Position numbers and translations under genes: made by a program. The notes beneath the pieces are model-generated. The model had not been told where the DNA came from. It ran no database searches and was given only the letters and a program-made list of their open reading frames with translations. From assembly GCA_016867725.1 (NCBI GenBank), contig VGIX01000002.1, positions 1 to 36,313 on the forward strand: a DNA stretch of 36,313 bases. The letters run 5' to 3'. Source of the DNA: Candidatus Effluviviaceae Genus I sp. (GTDB lineage Bacteria; Joyebacterota; Joyebacteria; Joyebacterales; Joyebacteraceae). Position 1 is the stretch's first letter. The number at the start of each line of letters is the position of its first letter. Below are positions 7,140 to 15,600 of the stretch, one piece after another.

Positions 7140-7610
7140 GTGCACCTGATCGGCATCGACGAACTGACGAGGGTGCTGCAGCTGTCCATCTCACCGGTCG
7201 CCCTCATCTCCGGCGTCGGGCTCCTCCTCCTGTCCATGACGAACCGGCTCGCGCGCACGATCGACACGATCCGGGAGCTCTCGAACGAGATGGACACCGC
7301 GACGCCGCTGCAGGCGGAGAACATCACGCTGCAGATTCGCATCATCTACAAGCGGTCGAGACTCCTGCAGGCCTCCATCACGCTCGCGTCGGTGAGCGTG
7401 CTCTGCACGGGCATGATCGTCTTCTGCCTCTTCGCGATCTACGCGCTCCACGCGCGGCTCTACGTGCTCGTCCTCTGGCTGTGGGGCGTGGGGCTGTCCG
7501 CGCTCGTGGCTTCACTCGCCCTCTTCGTGCACGACGTGACGCTGTCGCTCGCGGCGCTCAAGCACGAGGTGGGGAACGTGGTCGGGGGGCTGCACGGTCG
7601 GCCGTTCTGA
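7140..7610 (+). CDS. DUF2721 membrane protein
   Basis: This 156-residue protein matches the DUF2721 family. It begins with an amphipathic segment (IDELTRVLQLSISPVALISG), continues with a membrane helix and then the conserved SMTNRLARTIDTIREL, a helical polar region, and two more helices (LASVSVLCTGMIVFCLF and VLVLWLWGVGLSALVASLAL). The function is unknown. GTG 7140 has AAGGGG nine bases upstream; GTG 7131, directly abutting that site, is less likely. It is the first gene after the promoter at 7041-7069. The methyltransferase that follows is 36 bases downstream with its own ribosome site. Confidence 0.85.
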   Translation: MHLIGIDELTRVLQLSISPVALISGVGLLLLSMTNRLARTIDTIRELSNEMDTATPLQAENITLQIRIIYKRSRLLQASITLASVSVLCTGMIVFCLFAIYALHARLYVLVLWLWGVGLSALVASLALFVHDVTLSLAALKHEVGNVVGGLHGRPF

Positions 7611-7646
7611 CGGGACCCCGGATGAGCGGGAGGAAGGCAGCCGGCC

Positions 7647-8423
7647 GTGAGACGCGGGCGGGCCTACGCTGAACCGCTGTACTACGAGATCGCGTTCGGG
7701 TTCGTCGACCCGGCGCGCCAGGCCGACCTCTTTCTCGCTCACGCGCGGCGCCATGCGCGCGTCGAACCCCGGGCGTTCCTCGACATCGGGTGCGGTCCGG
7801 CGCTCCAGCTGCGGGAACTGGCGCGGCGCGGGTATCGCGCCGTCGGTCTGGACCGCTCGGCGAGGATGCTCGCGCACGTGAGAAAGGCCGCCCGGCGGGA
7901 CGGCGTGGCCATCGAGACCGTCCGGGCGGACATGCGTTCGTTCCGGCTTGCGACGAAGGTCGACTTCGCCTTCACGATGATGGGCACGGTGGCCCATCTC
8001 CGCAACCACAAGGAGGTTCTGAACCACCTCGGGTCAGTTGCGGCGGCCGTGAAACGCGGAGGGCTCTATCTCATCGAAAACCTGAAACTGGACTGGGCCG
8101 CCGTGGGCGGCGCGGGCGTTGAGGGCGAACAGCTGTGGACGATGAAGCGCGGGGACGTCGAGGTGCGGACGCGCTACAGCGTGCGGGTGGTCGACGCCCT
8201 GGCCCAGAAGGTCGAGGAGACCCTCACGATGGAGGTGGACGACCGGGGCGAGCGGGCGACGCTCACGGACAGGCTCGTGACAGTGCTCGTGTTCCCTGAG
8301 GAGTTCAGACTGCTGGTCGAGCGCGAAGGGAGCTTCGAGTTCGTGGGGTGGTTCGAGCGGCTGAGCCCGCGACGGCTCCGAAGGGTGAGCTTCGACAACG
8401 TGGCGTTGCTGAGGCGGCGCTGA
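7647..8423 (+). CDS. Class I SAM-dependent methyltransferase (methyltransferase domain 25 type)
   Basis: This 258-residue protein has motif I FLDIGCGPALQLRELA (about residues 43-58), strand-2 acid VGLDRSARML, ADMRSFRL, the DFAFTMMGTVAHL strand and GGLYLIEN. A C-terminal beta-rich half (about 150-258, with VRTRYSVRVVDALAQKVEE and ATLTDRLVTVLVFPEEFRLL) resembles the beta-sheet accessory domain of small-molecule methyltransferases that also bear a YYEIAFGF-type N-terminus. The substrate is unknown. GTG 7647 follows GGGAGGAAGG at 11 bases. It lies in the run leading to the redox genes, but no specific link is visible. Confidence 0.87.
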   Translation: MRRGRAYAEPLYYEIAFGFVDPARQADLFLAHARRHARVEPRAFLDIGCGPALQLRELARRGYRAVGLDRSARMLAHVRKAARRDGVAIETVRADMRSFRLATKVDFAFTMMGTVAHLRNHKEVLNHLGSVAAAVKRGGLYLIENLKLDWAAVGGAGVEGEQLWTMKRGDVEVRTRYSVRVVDALAQKVEETLTMEVDDRGERATLTDRLVTVLVFPEEFRLLVEREGSFEFVGWFERLSPRRLRRVSFDNVALLRRR

Positions 8424-8472
8424 CCCGGAGCTGCCGGGGCGTGCGCATTCAGAGGACGAAGGAGGGGACACC

Positions 8473-8940
8473 GTGGACACGAAGGGGATCGCGAAGGGGA
8501 CCAGGGCGCCGGAGTTCGCGCTCCAGGACCAGCACGAGAGGAGCGTGTCGCTCGCGGAGTTCTCGGGGAAGAAGGTCGTGCTGGCGTTTCATCCGCTGGC
8601 GTGGACGTCCGTCTGCACACAGCAGATGCAGGACCTCGAGGCGAACAGGGCGGAGTTCGAGAAGCGGGGCGCGGTGGCGCTCGGGCTGAGCGTGGACAGC
8701 GTGCCGTGCAAGACGGCGTGGGCCAAGGCCATCGGCGTCTCCGAGACGTCGATCCTGGCGGACTTCTGGCCGCACGGCGGCGTCGCGATAGCGTACGGGA
8801 TCTTCAGAGAGAGGAACGGGTTCAGCGAGCGGGCGGTGTTCATCGTGGACGCCGCGGGCGCCGTCGCGTGGAGCAGGATCTACCCGATCAAGGAACAGCC
8901 GGACGTGCAGGAGATCCTCGCTGCGCTGGAGAGAGCGTGA
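8473..8940 (+). CDS. Peroxiredoxin (AhpC/TSA family, AhpE/PrxQ-like)
   Basis: This 155-residue cytoplasmic thiol peroxidase reduces H2O2, organic hydroperoxides or peroxynitrite. The signature P-L-A-W-T-S-V-C (residues 41-48) fits PxxxTxxC, with Cys48 as the peroxidatic residue. A second cysteine lies at position 79 in SVDSVPCKTAW and could be the resolving residue, which would make the enzyme an atypical two-Cys type. The C-terminal FIVDAAGAVAWSRIYP is the usual conserved strand. GTG 8473 has a strong GAAGGAGGGG ribosome site. The next two genes encode a glutaredoxin and an FTR-rubredoxin fusion, which suggests they supply its electrons. That link is inference from gene order. Confidence 0.93.
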   Translation: MDTKGIAKGTRAPEFALQDQHERSVSLAEFSGKKVVLAFHPLAWTSVCTQQMQDLEANRAEFEKRGAVALGLSVDSVPCKTAWAKAIGVSETSILADFWPHGGVAIAYGIFRERNGFSERAVFIVDAAGAVAWSRIYPIKEQPDVQEILAALERA

Positions 8941-8980
8941 GGGTCAGTGGGCGGCGCCGATCGTGATCGGGGGGAGTCGA

Positions 8981-9271
8981 ATGGGCAACGTGAAGGGGCA
9001 CGTGGACGGAACGAAGCGCGATCATCGCGTCATGCTCTACGGGCTGTCCACCTGCGGATGGTGCGAGGACGCGCGGAAGTTCCTCGTCGAGCGCGGCGTG
9101 GACTTCGACTACGCGTACGTGGACCTGCTGGACGGGGATGAGCTGGCGGCGGCGGTGGAGGACGTGAAGAAGTGGAACGAGGGGATGATCTTCCCGCTCG
9201 TCGTGGTGAACGGTTCCGATGCGGTCGTCGGGTACAGGCCCGAGCGCCTCGAGGAGGTGCTTGGCCTGTGA
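8981..9271 (+). CDS. Glutaredoxin-like thiol-disulfide oxidoreductase, CGWC active site
   Basis: This 96-residue thioredoxin-fold protein has VMLYGLSTCGWCEDARKFL, with active-site Cys25 and Cys28, the cis-proline segment MIFPLVVV and a C-terminal VVGYRPERLEEVL helix. It resembles the small glutaredoxins that are not tied to glutathione in anaerobes and archaea (NrdH-like). It probably carries reducing equivalents between the FTR encoded next and the peroxiredoxin before it. ATG 8981 follows GGGGGGAG; a GTG at 8963 would add six residues but has no ribosome site. The stop overlaps the FTR start in GTGA, a strong sign of coupled translation. Confidence 0.9.
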   Translation: MGNVKGHVDGTKRDHRVMLYGLSTCGWCEDARKFLVERGVDFDYAYVDLLDGDELAAAVEDVKKWNEGMIFPLVVVNGSDAVVGYRPERLEEVLGL

Positions 9272-9777
9272 GCCGGGACGGGGACGTCTCGTCGGAGACA
9301 ACACGGTCCGCGCGCGAGCGGCTCTCGCGGGACGCGGAGCGCTCGGGGTATCACCTCAACCCGGACGCCGCGAAGACGGAGAGGATCGTCAGGGGACTCC
9401 TCGTCAACGAGGGGCGTTTCGGATACCGGTCGTGTCCGTGCAGGCTCGCGGCAGGGGAGCGGGGGAGGGACAGGGACATCATCTGCCCGTGCGACTACCG
9501 CGACGCGGACCTGACCGAGTGGGGCTCGTGCTTCTGCGGCCTGTACGTGTCGGCCGCCGTGCTCAAGGGGGAGCGCGCGCTCGCGGCCGTCCCCGAGAGG
9601 CGGCCGCCGGGCGGCGCCGCGGCCAAGCGACCCGCGGCAGCGGGGGGCATCGCGCAGGGGCGGGCGCTCCCGGTCTGGCGCTGCCGCGTGTGCGGCTACC
9701 TGTGCGCGCGCGACGGTCCGCCGGAGGTCTGCCCGATCTGCAAGGCCGCCGCGGACAGGTTCGAGCGGTACGTCTAG
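9268..9777 (+). CDS. Ferredoxin:thioredoxin reductase catalytic subunit fused to a rubredoxin-like domain
   Basis: This 169-residue protein has two domains. Residues 10-110 match the FTR catalytic (beta) chain: CPC at 56-58, CPC at 73-75 and CFC at 88-90, the six-cysteine pattern that in plant FTR holds the redox-active disulfide and its [4Fe-4S] cluster. The plant motif is CPC-x16-CPC-x8-CHC; here it is CPC-x14-CPC-x12-CFC, with Phe in place of His. After an Ala/Pro/Gly linker (111-135), residues 137-169 carry a rubredoxin-like iron knuckle: C139-x2-C142, C146, and C155-P-I-C158. FTR takes electrons from ferredoxin and reduces thioredoxin-type proteins. GTG 9268 overlaps the glutaredoxin stop and has GAGGAGGT upstream. 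No variable (alpha) FTR chain is nearby. Confidence 0.92.
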   Translation: MSRDGDVSSETTRSARERLSRDAERSGYHLNPDAAKTERIVRGLLVNEGRFGYRSCPCRLAAGERGRDRDIICPCDYRDADLTEWGSCFCGLYVSAAVLKGERALAAVPERRPPGGAAAKRPAAAGGIAQGRALPVWRCRVCGYLCARDGPPEVCPICKAAADRFERYV

Positions 9778-9794
9778 CGCCGGAACACATCGAC

Positions 9795-11057
9795 ATGGGG
9801 CCTGACGTTGTCGTCATCGGGGGCGGGCCCGCCGGGCTCATGGCCGCGGTCGGGGCCGCCGGCGGGGGCGCCCGCGTTCTCGTGTGCGAGCGGCTTCCGA
9901 AGCCCGGGCGGAAGCTCCTGGCCTCGGGCGGCGGTCGCTGCAACCTGACCAACACGCTTCCGCCCGAGGAGTTCGTAGAGCGCCTCGGGCGCGACGGTCG
10001 TTTCGCGCTCCCTGCGCTCAGGGCGCTTGACGGACACGCCCTGCGCGGGTTCTTCCTCGAACGCGGCGTGAGCACGGAGAGCCCCGACGGGTTCCGCGTG
10101 TATCCCTCGAGCGGCCGGTCCGGCGACGTTCTCACGGCGCTGGTGGGCGAGTGCGGACGGCTGGGCGTCGTGGTTCGTCGGAACGCCGCCGTCGAGACGC
10201 TGTGCCTCCCTGAGCGGCGCCTGGAGGGCGTGGTCGTGGACGGCCGCCGCATCCCCTGCGGCGTCGTGATCGTCGCGACCGGCGGGCTCGGCTACCCGCG
10301 CCTCGGGGGCACCGGCGACGGCTACGCGCTCGCACGGGCGGCGGGGCACAGGATCAGGGAGCCCGTGCCGGCGCTCGTCGGGTTGAGAACGAAGGAGCGG
10401 TGGCCGCGTGGCTGCGCGGGCGTGGCCGTGGCGCGGGCGCGCGTCACCGTGGACGTGCCGCGCAGGCGCGCGGCCGCCGAGGGCAACCTCCTGTTCACGC
10501 ACGAGGGCATCAGCGGACAGGCCGTGCTCGACGTCTCGGGGGCGGTGGCGGAGCTGCTTGCCTCGCGGGCGGAGGTGCCGCTGCGCGTGTCGCTGGACGC
10601 CTCGGCCGACCGCGCGTCCTGGGTCGCGAGACTGGACGGGTGGCGGGCCGCCGGCGAGCGGCGCTCCGTGGCCGGCCTGCTGTCCGAGAGCCTCCCGAGG
10701 TCGCTCGCCAGAGCGGTCTGCTCGCGCGCAGGGGCGGAAGGGCTTTGTGCGCCCGTGCTGCCCCGCGCGGTCAAGGACGGGCTGGCGGACGCGCTGAGCG
10801 GTCTGCGACTCACGGCGGTCGGGACCGGAGGCTTCGAGAACGCGGTGGTGACGCGCGGCGGCGTGGCGCTTTCGGGCGTGGACCCGGAGACGCTCGAGAG
10901 CAGGACGACGCCGGGGCTGCGCTTCGCCGGCGAGGTGCTTGACGTCGACGGCCCGTGCGGGGGATTCAACCTTCAGTGGGCGTTCGCGAGCGGGTGGCTG
11001 GCGGGCCGCTCGGTGTGCGCGGGCCCCGTGGCGAAGCCCACGGCGCCCGGGCGCTAG
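9795..11057 (+). CDS. HI0933/BaiN-type FAD-dependent oxidoreductase
   Basis: This 420-residue flavoprotein opens with the Rossmann FAD motif VVVIGGGPAGLMAA (residues 5-18) and has the family hallmark GRKLLASGGGRCNLTN (about 40-55). A second nucleotide motif VVIVATGGLGYPRLGGTGDG follows at about 155-175, then a C-terminal GLRFAGEVLDVDGPCGGFN and QWAFASGWLAG that closes the FAD site. Members include BaiN, proposed to saturate bile-acid double bonds, and otherwise uncharacterised YhiN-like proteins; the substrate is unknown. ATG 9795 is 17 bases after the FTR stop and has only a weak ribosome site. Its position directly after a rubredoxin-bearing protein makes an electron link conceivable but unproven. 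Confidence 0.93.
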   Translation: MGPDVVVIGGGPAGLMAAVGAAGGGARVLVCERLPKPGRKLLASGGGRCNLTNTLPPEEFVERLGRDGRFALPALRALDGHALRGFFLERGVSTESPDGFRVYPSSGRSGDVLTALVGECGRLGVVVRRNAAVETLCLPERRLEGVVVDGRRIPCGVVIVATGGLGYPRLGGTGDGYALARAAGHRIREPVPALVGLRTKERWPRGCAGVAVARARVTVDVPRRRAAAEGNLLFTHEGISGQAVLDVSGAVAELLASRAEVPLRVSLDASADRASWVARLDGWRAAGERRSVAGLLSESLPRSLARAVCSRAGAEGLCAPVLPRAVKDGLADALSGLRLTAVGTGGFENAVVTRGGVALSGVDPETLESRTTPGLRFAGEVLDVDGPCGGFNLQWAFASGWLAGRSVCAGPVAKPTAPGR

Positions 11058-11072
11058 GAGAGGGGGAAACGG

Positions 11073-11396
11073 ATGGAGAGCGCGGGACGGCGCGGCGGAG
11101 AGGGCCTCGCGGGCCTCATCGAGTACCAGGCGGGTTCGGTCGTGAGCCGGACCCTTCTCGAGAAGAAGACCGGCACGGTCACGCTGTTCGCGTTCGATCG
11201 GGGGCAGGGGCTCAGCGAGCACACCGCCCCGTTCGACGCGATGGTGATCGTGCTCGAGGGGGTGGCGGACATCGTCATCTCGGGCACATCGCATCGGGTC
11301 AGCGCCGGGCAGATAATCGTGATGCCCGCCGACGATCCCCATGCGCTCAAGGCGCCCGAGCGCTTCAAGATGCTGCTCATCATGATCCGCTCGTGA
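11073..11396 (+). CDS. Small cupin-domain protein
   Basis: This 107-residue single-domain cupin includes GQGLSEHTAPFDAMVIVLEG (first cupin motif, one His and no full HxH) and AGQIIVMPADDPHALKAP (second motif, with its His). Such stand-alone cupins bind a metal or small ligand and often act as sensors or detoxifying dioxygenases. With an incomplete first motif the metal set may be reduced. ATG 11073 follows GGAGAGGGGGAAA, 15 bases after the flavoprotein stop, so the two are likely co-transcribed. No precise role can be given. Confidence 0.85.
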   Translation: MESAGRRGGEGLAGLIEYQAGSVVSRTLLEKKTGTVTLFAFDRGQGLSEHTAPFDAMVIVLEGVADIVISGTSHRVSAGQIIVMPADDPHALKAPERFKMLLIMIRS

Positions 11397-11421
11397 AGGT
11401 CGGGCGGGCAAGGAGGGCGAC

Positions 11422-12420
11422 GTGAGACAGGTCATGGTCGGCGGGCTCAGCCGGGCCGGGCGCGCGTGGTGCGTCGCCATCGTCGCGCTCGCGATGGGCG
11501 CGGCGTCAGCGGAGGCGGCGGAGCCCGTCGCGACGTACTCCATCGTCGGTTACGACGCGGCCACCGGCGACCTCGGCGTGGCGGTGCAGTCGAAGTTCTT
11601 CGCCGTCGGGTCGGTCGTGCCGTGGGCGAAGGCCGGCGTCGGGGCGATCGCCTCCCAGGCGTTCGGCAACACGACCTTCGGCCCGCGCGGGCTTGCGCTC
11701 CTCGAGCAGGGCGTGCCGGTCGAGGACGTGATCGCGCGGCTCCTCGAGAGCGACGAAGCAGCGGCGCAGCGCCAGGTCGGCGTGGTGGATGCGCTTGGGG
11801 CGTCCGCCGCGTACACGGGCGCCAGGTGCATGGCGTGGGCCGGCCACGAGTCCGGCCCCGGGTTCTCCGCACAGGGCAACATCCTCGTGAGCGAGGCGAC
11901 GGTCAAGGCCATGGCGGACGCGTTTCGCGCGACGGAGGGCGTTCTGGGCGAGCGCATGATGCGGGCGCTCGAGGCCGGGCAGGAAGCCGGCGGGGACTCG
12001 CGGGGCATGCAGTCGGCGGCGATGCTCATCGTACGGGAGAAGGGCGGCTACGGCGGGTACAACGACCGCTACTGCGATCTTCGCGTCGATGACCATGCCG
12101 ACCCGATCGCGGAGCTGCGCCGCATCTTCAACGTGTGGGAGGAGCAGGCGCTCATCTACGAGGGGTACCGGCTGTGCGACGAGGGCGCGTGGGAAGAGGC
12201 CTTCGCGAGAGGGCGCGAGGCCGTGGCGATGAACCCGGAGCTGGGTGAGCCGCGGTACCACCTTGCGTGCTACTACTCGCGGGGGGGACTGCGCGGCGCG
12301 GCTCTTGAGGAGCTCGCGCGGGCCGTGGAGCTGGACCCGTCGCTCAAGTCGCGTGCCCTGGAGGACCCGGACTTCGAGCCGCTCCGCGAGGACCCCGGGT
12401 TCCTCGAGCTCACGAGGTAG
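11422..12420 (+). CDS. Secreted DUF1028 (Ntn-hydrolase-like) protein with C-terminal TPR-like domain
   Basis: This 332-residue protein has a cleavable signal peptide ending ASAEAAEP (about residue 33). It is followed by the DUF1028 domain: ATYSIVGYDAATGDLGVAVQ, FFAVGSVVPWAKAGVGAIA and a conserved GNILVSEATVKAM. DUF1028 is placed in the Ntn-hydrolase fold, with a hydrolase role assumed and not shown. Residues 235-325 contain helix pairs (ALIYEGYRLCDEGAWEEAF, YHLACYYSRGGLRGAALEEL) typical of tetratricopeptide or DUF1028-associated peptidoglycan-binding tails. It should be periplasmic. GTG 11422 follows AAGGAGGGC. It is the last gene of the run that begins at 7140. Confidence 0.88.
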   Translation: MRQVMVGGLSRAGRAWCVAIVALAMGAASAEAAEPVATYSIVGYDAATGDLGVAVQSKFFAVGSVVPWAKAGVGAIASQAFGNTTFGPRGLALLEQGVPVEDVIARLLESDEAAAQRQVGVVDALGASAAYTGARCMAWAGHESGPGFSAQGNILVSEATVKAMADAFRATEGVLGERMMRALEAGQEAGGDSRGMQSAAMLIVREKGGYGGYNDRYCDLRVDDHADPIAELRRIFNVWEEQALIYEGYRLCDEGAWEEAFARGREAVAMNPELGEPRYHLACYYSRGGLRGAALEELARAVELDPSLKSRALEDPDFEPLREDPGFLELTR

Positions 12421-12671
12421 AGGCCGCGCGTTGCAGGGAGCGATGCCGCGAAGCTGAACTGGGGGGGGCGGGGCCCCGCCGTCGACGGCCGGTGGCTGGG
12501 CCGGGGCCTAACATGCGGCGTACATGCTAGTTATGACTGCGCGGGCGGGCGGCGATGGCCGACGCCCGCGCGGCGTTTTGGCCGCTGGATTGCAACAGGG
12601 TGCAGCCGTCGGGGGTCCGCGGGGCCGGTTCAGTCCGTGGGCCCGGGGCTTCGCGCGACCGGGGGGGATCC
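12421..12671. other. Intergenic region with a GC palindrome before the sensor kinase
   Basis: These 251 bases hold no convincing gene. They contain a 14-base perfect palindrome (GGCGGGGCCCCGCC, 12467-12480), a 10-base palindrome (CCGTCGACGG, just after it), a direct repeat of ACATGC (12511 and 12522) and a terminator-like hairpin listed separately. An open frame in phase with the kinase begins at ATG 12555, but that codon lies in the hairpin loop. No promoter for the kinase is recognisable. Confidence 0.5.
12539..12579 (+). terminator. Terminator-like hairpin between DUF1028 and the sensor kinase
   Basis: GCGCGGGCG (12539-12547) pairs with CGCCCGCGC (12563-12571). The 15-base loop can fold further (GGC-GATG-GCC), and GGCGTTTT follows. 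It could end the DUF1028 transcript. The T-run is only four bases, so the call is moderate. Confidence 0.5.
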
Positions 12672-15600
12672 GTGCCGCAGACACCTTCCTCAGTCCTCAC
12701 GCACATCGGCCAGGGGCTGGCCGAGCGCTTCCCGCCGCATGTCCTGGTGCTCGCTCTGCTGGGCGTGCTCTTGGTCTCGATCACCGCATCAGCGTCCTTG
12801 CGGCGGCGCGTACAGCAGAAGGCGGATCAGCTCCGCCGGCAGCTCGACGAGCACGCGCGCACGGAGCAGGCGCTCCGTGAGTCCGAGGAGAAGTACCGGC
12901 TCGTCGTCGAGAACGCCAACGAGGCGGTGGTCGTCATCCAGGAAGGCCACATCGCCTTCGCCAACCGCGTGGCCTCGACGGTGCTGGGGCACACGCGCGA
13001 GTCCCTGCAGGGCATGGCGTTCGCGGAGCTCGTGCATCCCGACGACAGAGACGAAGCGCTTGGCAGGCTCCGCAGGCGGCTCATCGGTGAGGCCGTGGCC
13101 GATCCGCGGACGATGCGGTTCCTCGACGCCGGCGGTGCCACGCTGTGGGTCGAACTGAGCGGCGTCGTGATATCGTGGCAGGGCAGACCCGGCGTCCTGT
13201 ACTTCGCCACGGACATCACCGAGAGGCGGCGCGGCGAGGAGATCGTCAGGACGGAAAGCGAGCTCTTCAGGGCGCTGAGCGGACCCATGAGCCTCGCGCA
13301 GGGGCTCGACCTGTGTCTCGAAGCGGCGCGGGTCGTGTCGGGGCTGGACGCCGGCGGCATCTACCTGCTCAACGAGGACACCGGGTCGCTCGAGCTCGCT
13401 CGGCATTTCGGCCTGTCCGAGGGCTTCACGACCGCCGCAGGGCGGTACGGGCCCGACGCCCCGGAGACGCAGGTCGTGCTCGGCGGGGAGCCGGTGTACG
13501 GGCGCTACGAGACGGTCACCGCGCCCGACGACACGAAGAACGAGAGCGAGGGACTGAGGGCACTGGCCGTCGTCCCGATCCTCCACGAAGGCCGGGTGCT
13601 CGGCTGCATGAACATGGGTTCCCACGACGCCGAGTCCGTGCCGGAGGACGCGCGGAACGCGCTCGAGGGCATCGCGGCGCGCATCAGTGGCGCCATCGCG
13701 GCGAAGCGGGCGGAGCTTGGGGTTCGCGAAAACCGCCGGTTCCTGCAGAGCGTGTTCGACAGCATCCGCGACGGGATCACGGTGCTCGACTGCGATCACA
13801 ACATCCTCAGGGTCAACTCGTGGGTCGAGGAGCTGTACGGCGCCAGGGGGCCGCTGGTCGGCCGCAAGTGCTACGAGGTGTTCGTGGACAGGGACGCGCC
13901 GTGTCCCTGGTGCCCGTGCACGCGGGCCGCGCAGTCCGGCGACAGGCGGACCGAGGTCATGCCGTACCCCGGAGCCTCCGGCGCGTCGCGCTGGATGGAG
14001 ATCTCAGCATTCCCCCTCAGGGACGACGAGAACAACGTCGTCGCGGTGATCAAGCACATGCGCGACATCACGGCGCGACGGCAGGCGGACAAGGTGCAGT
14101 CTGTCCTGTTCCAGATCTCCCAGGCCGTGCACTCCTCGGGCGGGCTCGCCGAGCTCCTGGAGGCCATCCACTACCAGCTCGGCCGGCTCATCGACACGAC
14201 GAACTTCTACGTGGCGCTGTACGACGAAGGGAGCGACACGTACTCGTTCCCGTACCTTGTGGACGAGTACCGCGAGGAGTTCACGATCCCGCCGCCGCAG
14301 GCCCTCAAGAAGAGCCTGACCGACTACGTCAGGCGGACCGGCAAGCCGATCCTGATCGATGAGGCGAAGCACCAGGAGCTGGAGGGGGCCGGCGAAGTGG
14401 AACTCATCGGGCGGCCGTCGCCGCTGTGGCTGGGCGTCCCGCTCAGGACGTCGCAGAAGGTCATCGGCGTCGTGGTCGTGCAGAGCTACGGAGACGCGAC
14501 GCTGTATTCCGCCAAGGACCTTGAGCTCCTGAGCTTCGTGGCGGAGAACATCGCCGTGGGTATCGAGCGCAAGTGGAACGAGGACGAGCGGCAGAAGCTC
14601 GAGGCGCAGGTGCAGCACGCGCAGAAGCTCGAGAGCCTCGGGGTGCTCGCGGGCGGGATCGCGCACGACTTCAACAACCTGCTGACGGGCATTCTCGGCA
14701 ACGCCGACCTTGCGCTTCTCACGTTGCCGCCGGAGTCGTCAGCTCTTCACTCGGTCCGGGAGATCAAGAAGACGGCGGAGCGGGCGGCCGACCTGTCGCG
14801 GCAGATGCTGGCCTATTCGGGAAGGGGGAGCTTCCTCATCGAGACCATCAACCTCAATGACGTCGTCGGGGAGATGGGGGGCCTGCTTGAGGTGTCGATC
14901 TCGAAGCGGGCCACGCTCGTGTACGAGCTGTGCGACAACATCCCTCCGGTCGTGGCGGACACGACGCAGATCCGGCAGGTGATCATGAACCTGCTGACCA
15001 ACGCCTCGGACGCGCTGGGAGACAAGGACGGCGTCATCCGCGTGCGCACGGGCGTGAAGTACTGCGACCGGGCGTGTCTCGGCGAGACCTACCTGGACGA
15101 CGAGCTGCCCGACGGGGAGTACGTGTATCTGGAGGTCGAGGACTCCGGGTGCGGGATGGACGAGGGGACGATCCAGAGGATCTTCGATCCGTTCTTCACG
15201 ACGAAGTTCACGGGGCGCGGCCTCGGGCTCGCCGCGGCGCTCGGGATCATCAGAGGGCACCGCGGCGCGGTCGAAGTCGCGAGCCAGATCGGCGTCGGGA
15301 CCACCTTCCGCGTCCTGTTGCCCCGGGGTGAGCGGGCCGTTCAGCGCCCTGCCGCGCAGGCCGCGGCGCGCGCGGACGCGCCAGTCGGGGGGACGGTCCT
15401 GCTGGTCGACGACGAGCAGGCAGTGCGTGATGTCGCCGGACGCATGCTGGAGCAGGCGGGCTTCACGGTGCTCCGCGCGTCGGACGGCGACGAGGCGGTG
15501 ACGATGTTCAGCGATAGGAAGGACGAGATCGGCTGCGTGCTGCTCGACCTGACGATGCCGAGGAAGGGCGGTGAGGAGACCTTCAGAGAGCTCCGGAGCC

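Noticed and set aside
12555-12671. An N-terminal extension of the sensor kinase from ATG 12555
   Set aside because: The ATG is in the loop of a stable hairpin, there is no ribosome site, and the 39 extra residues look like untranslated GC-rich DNA.
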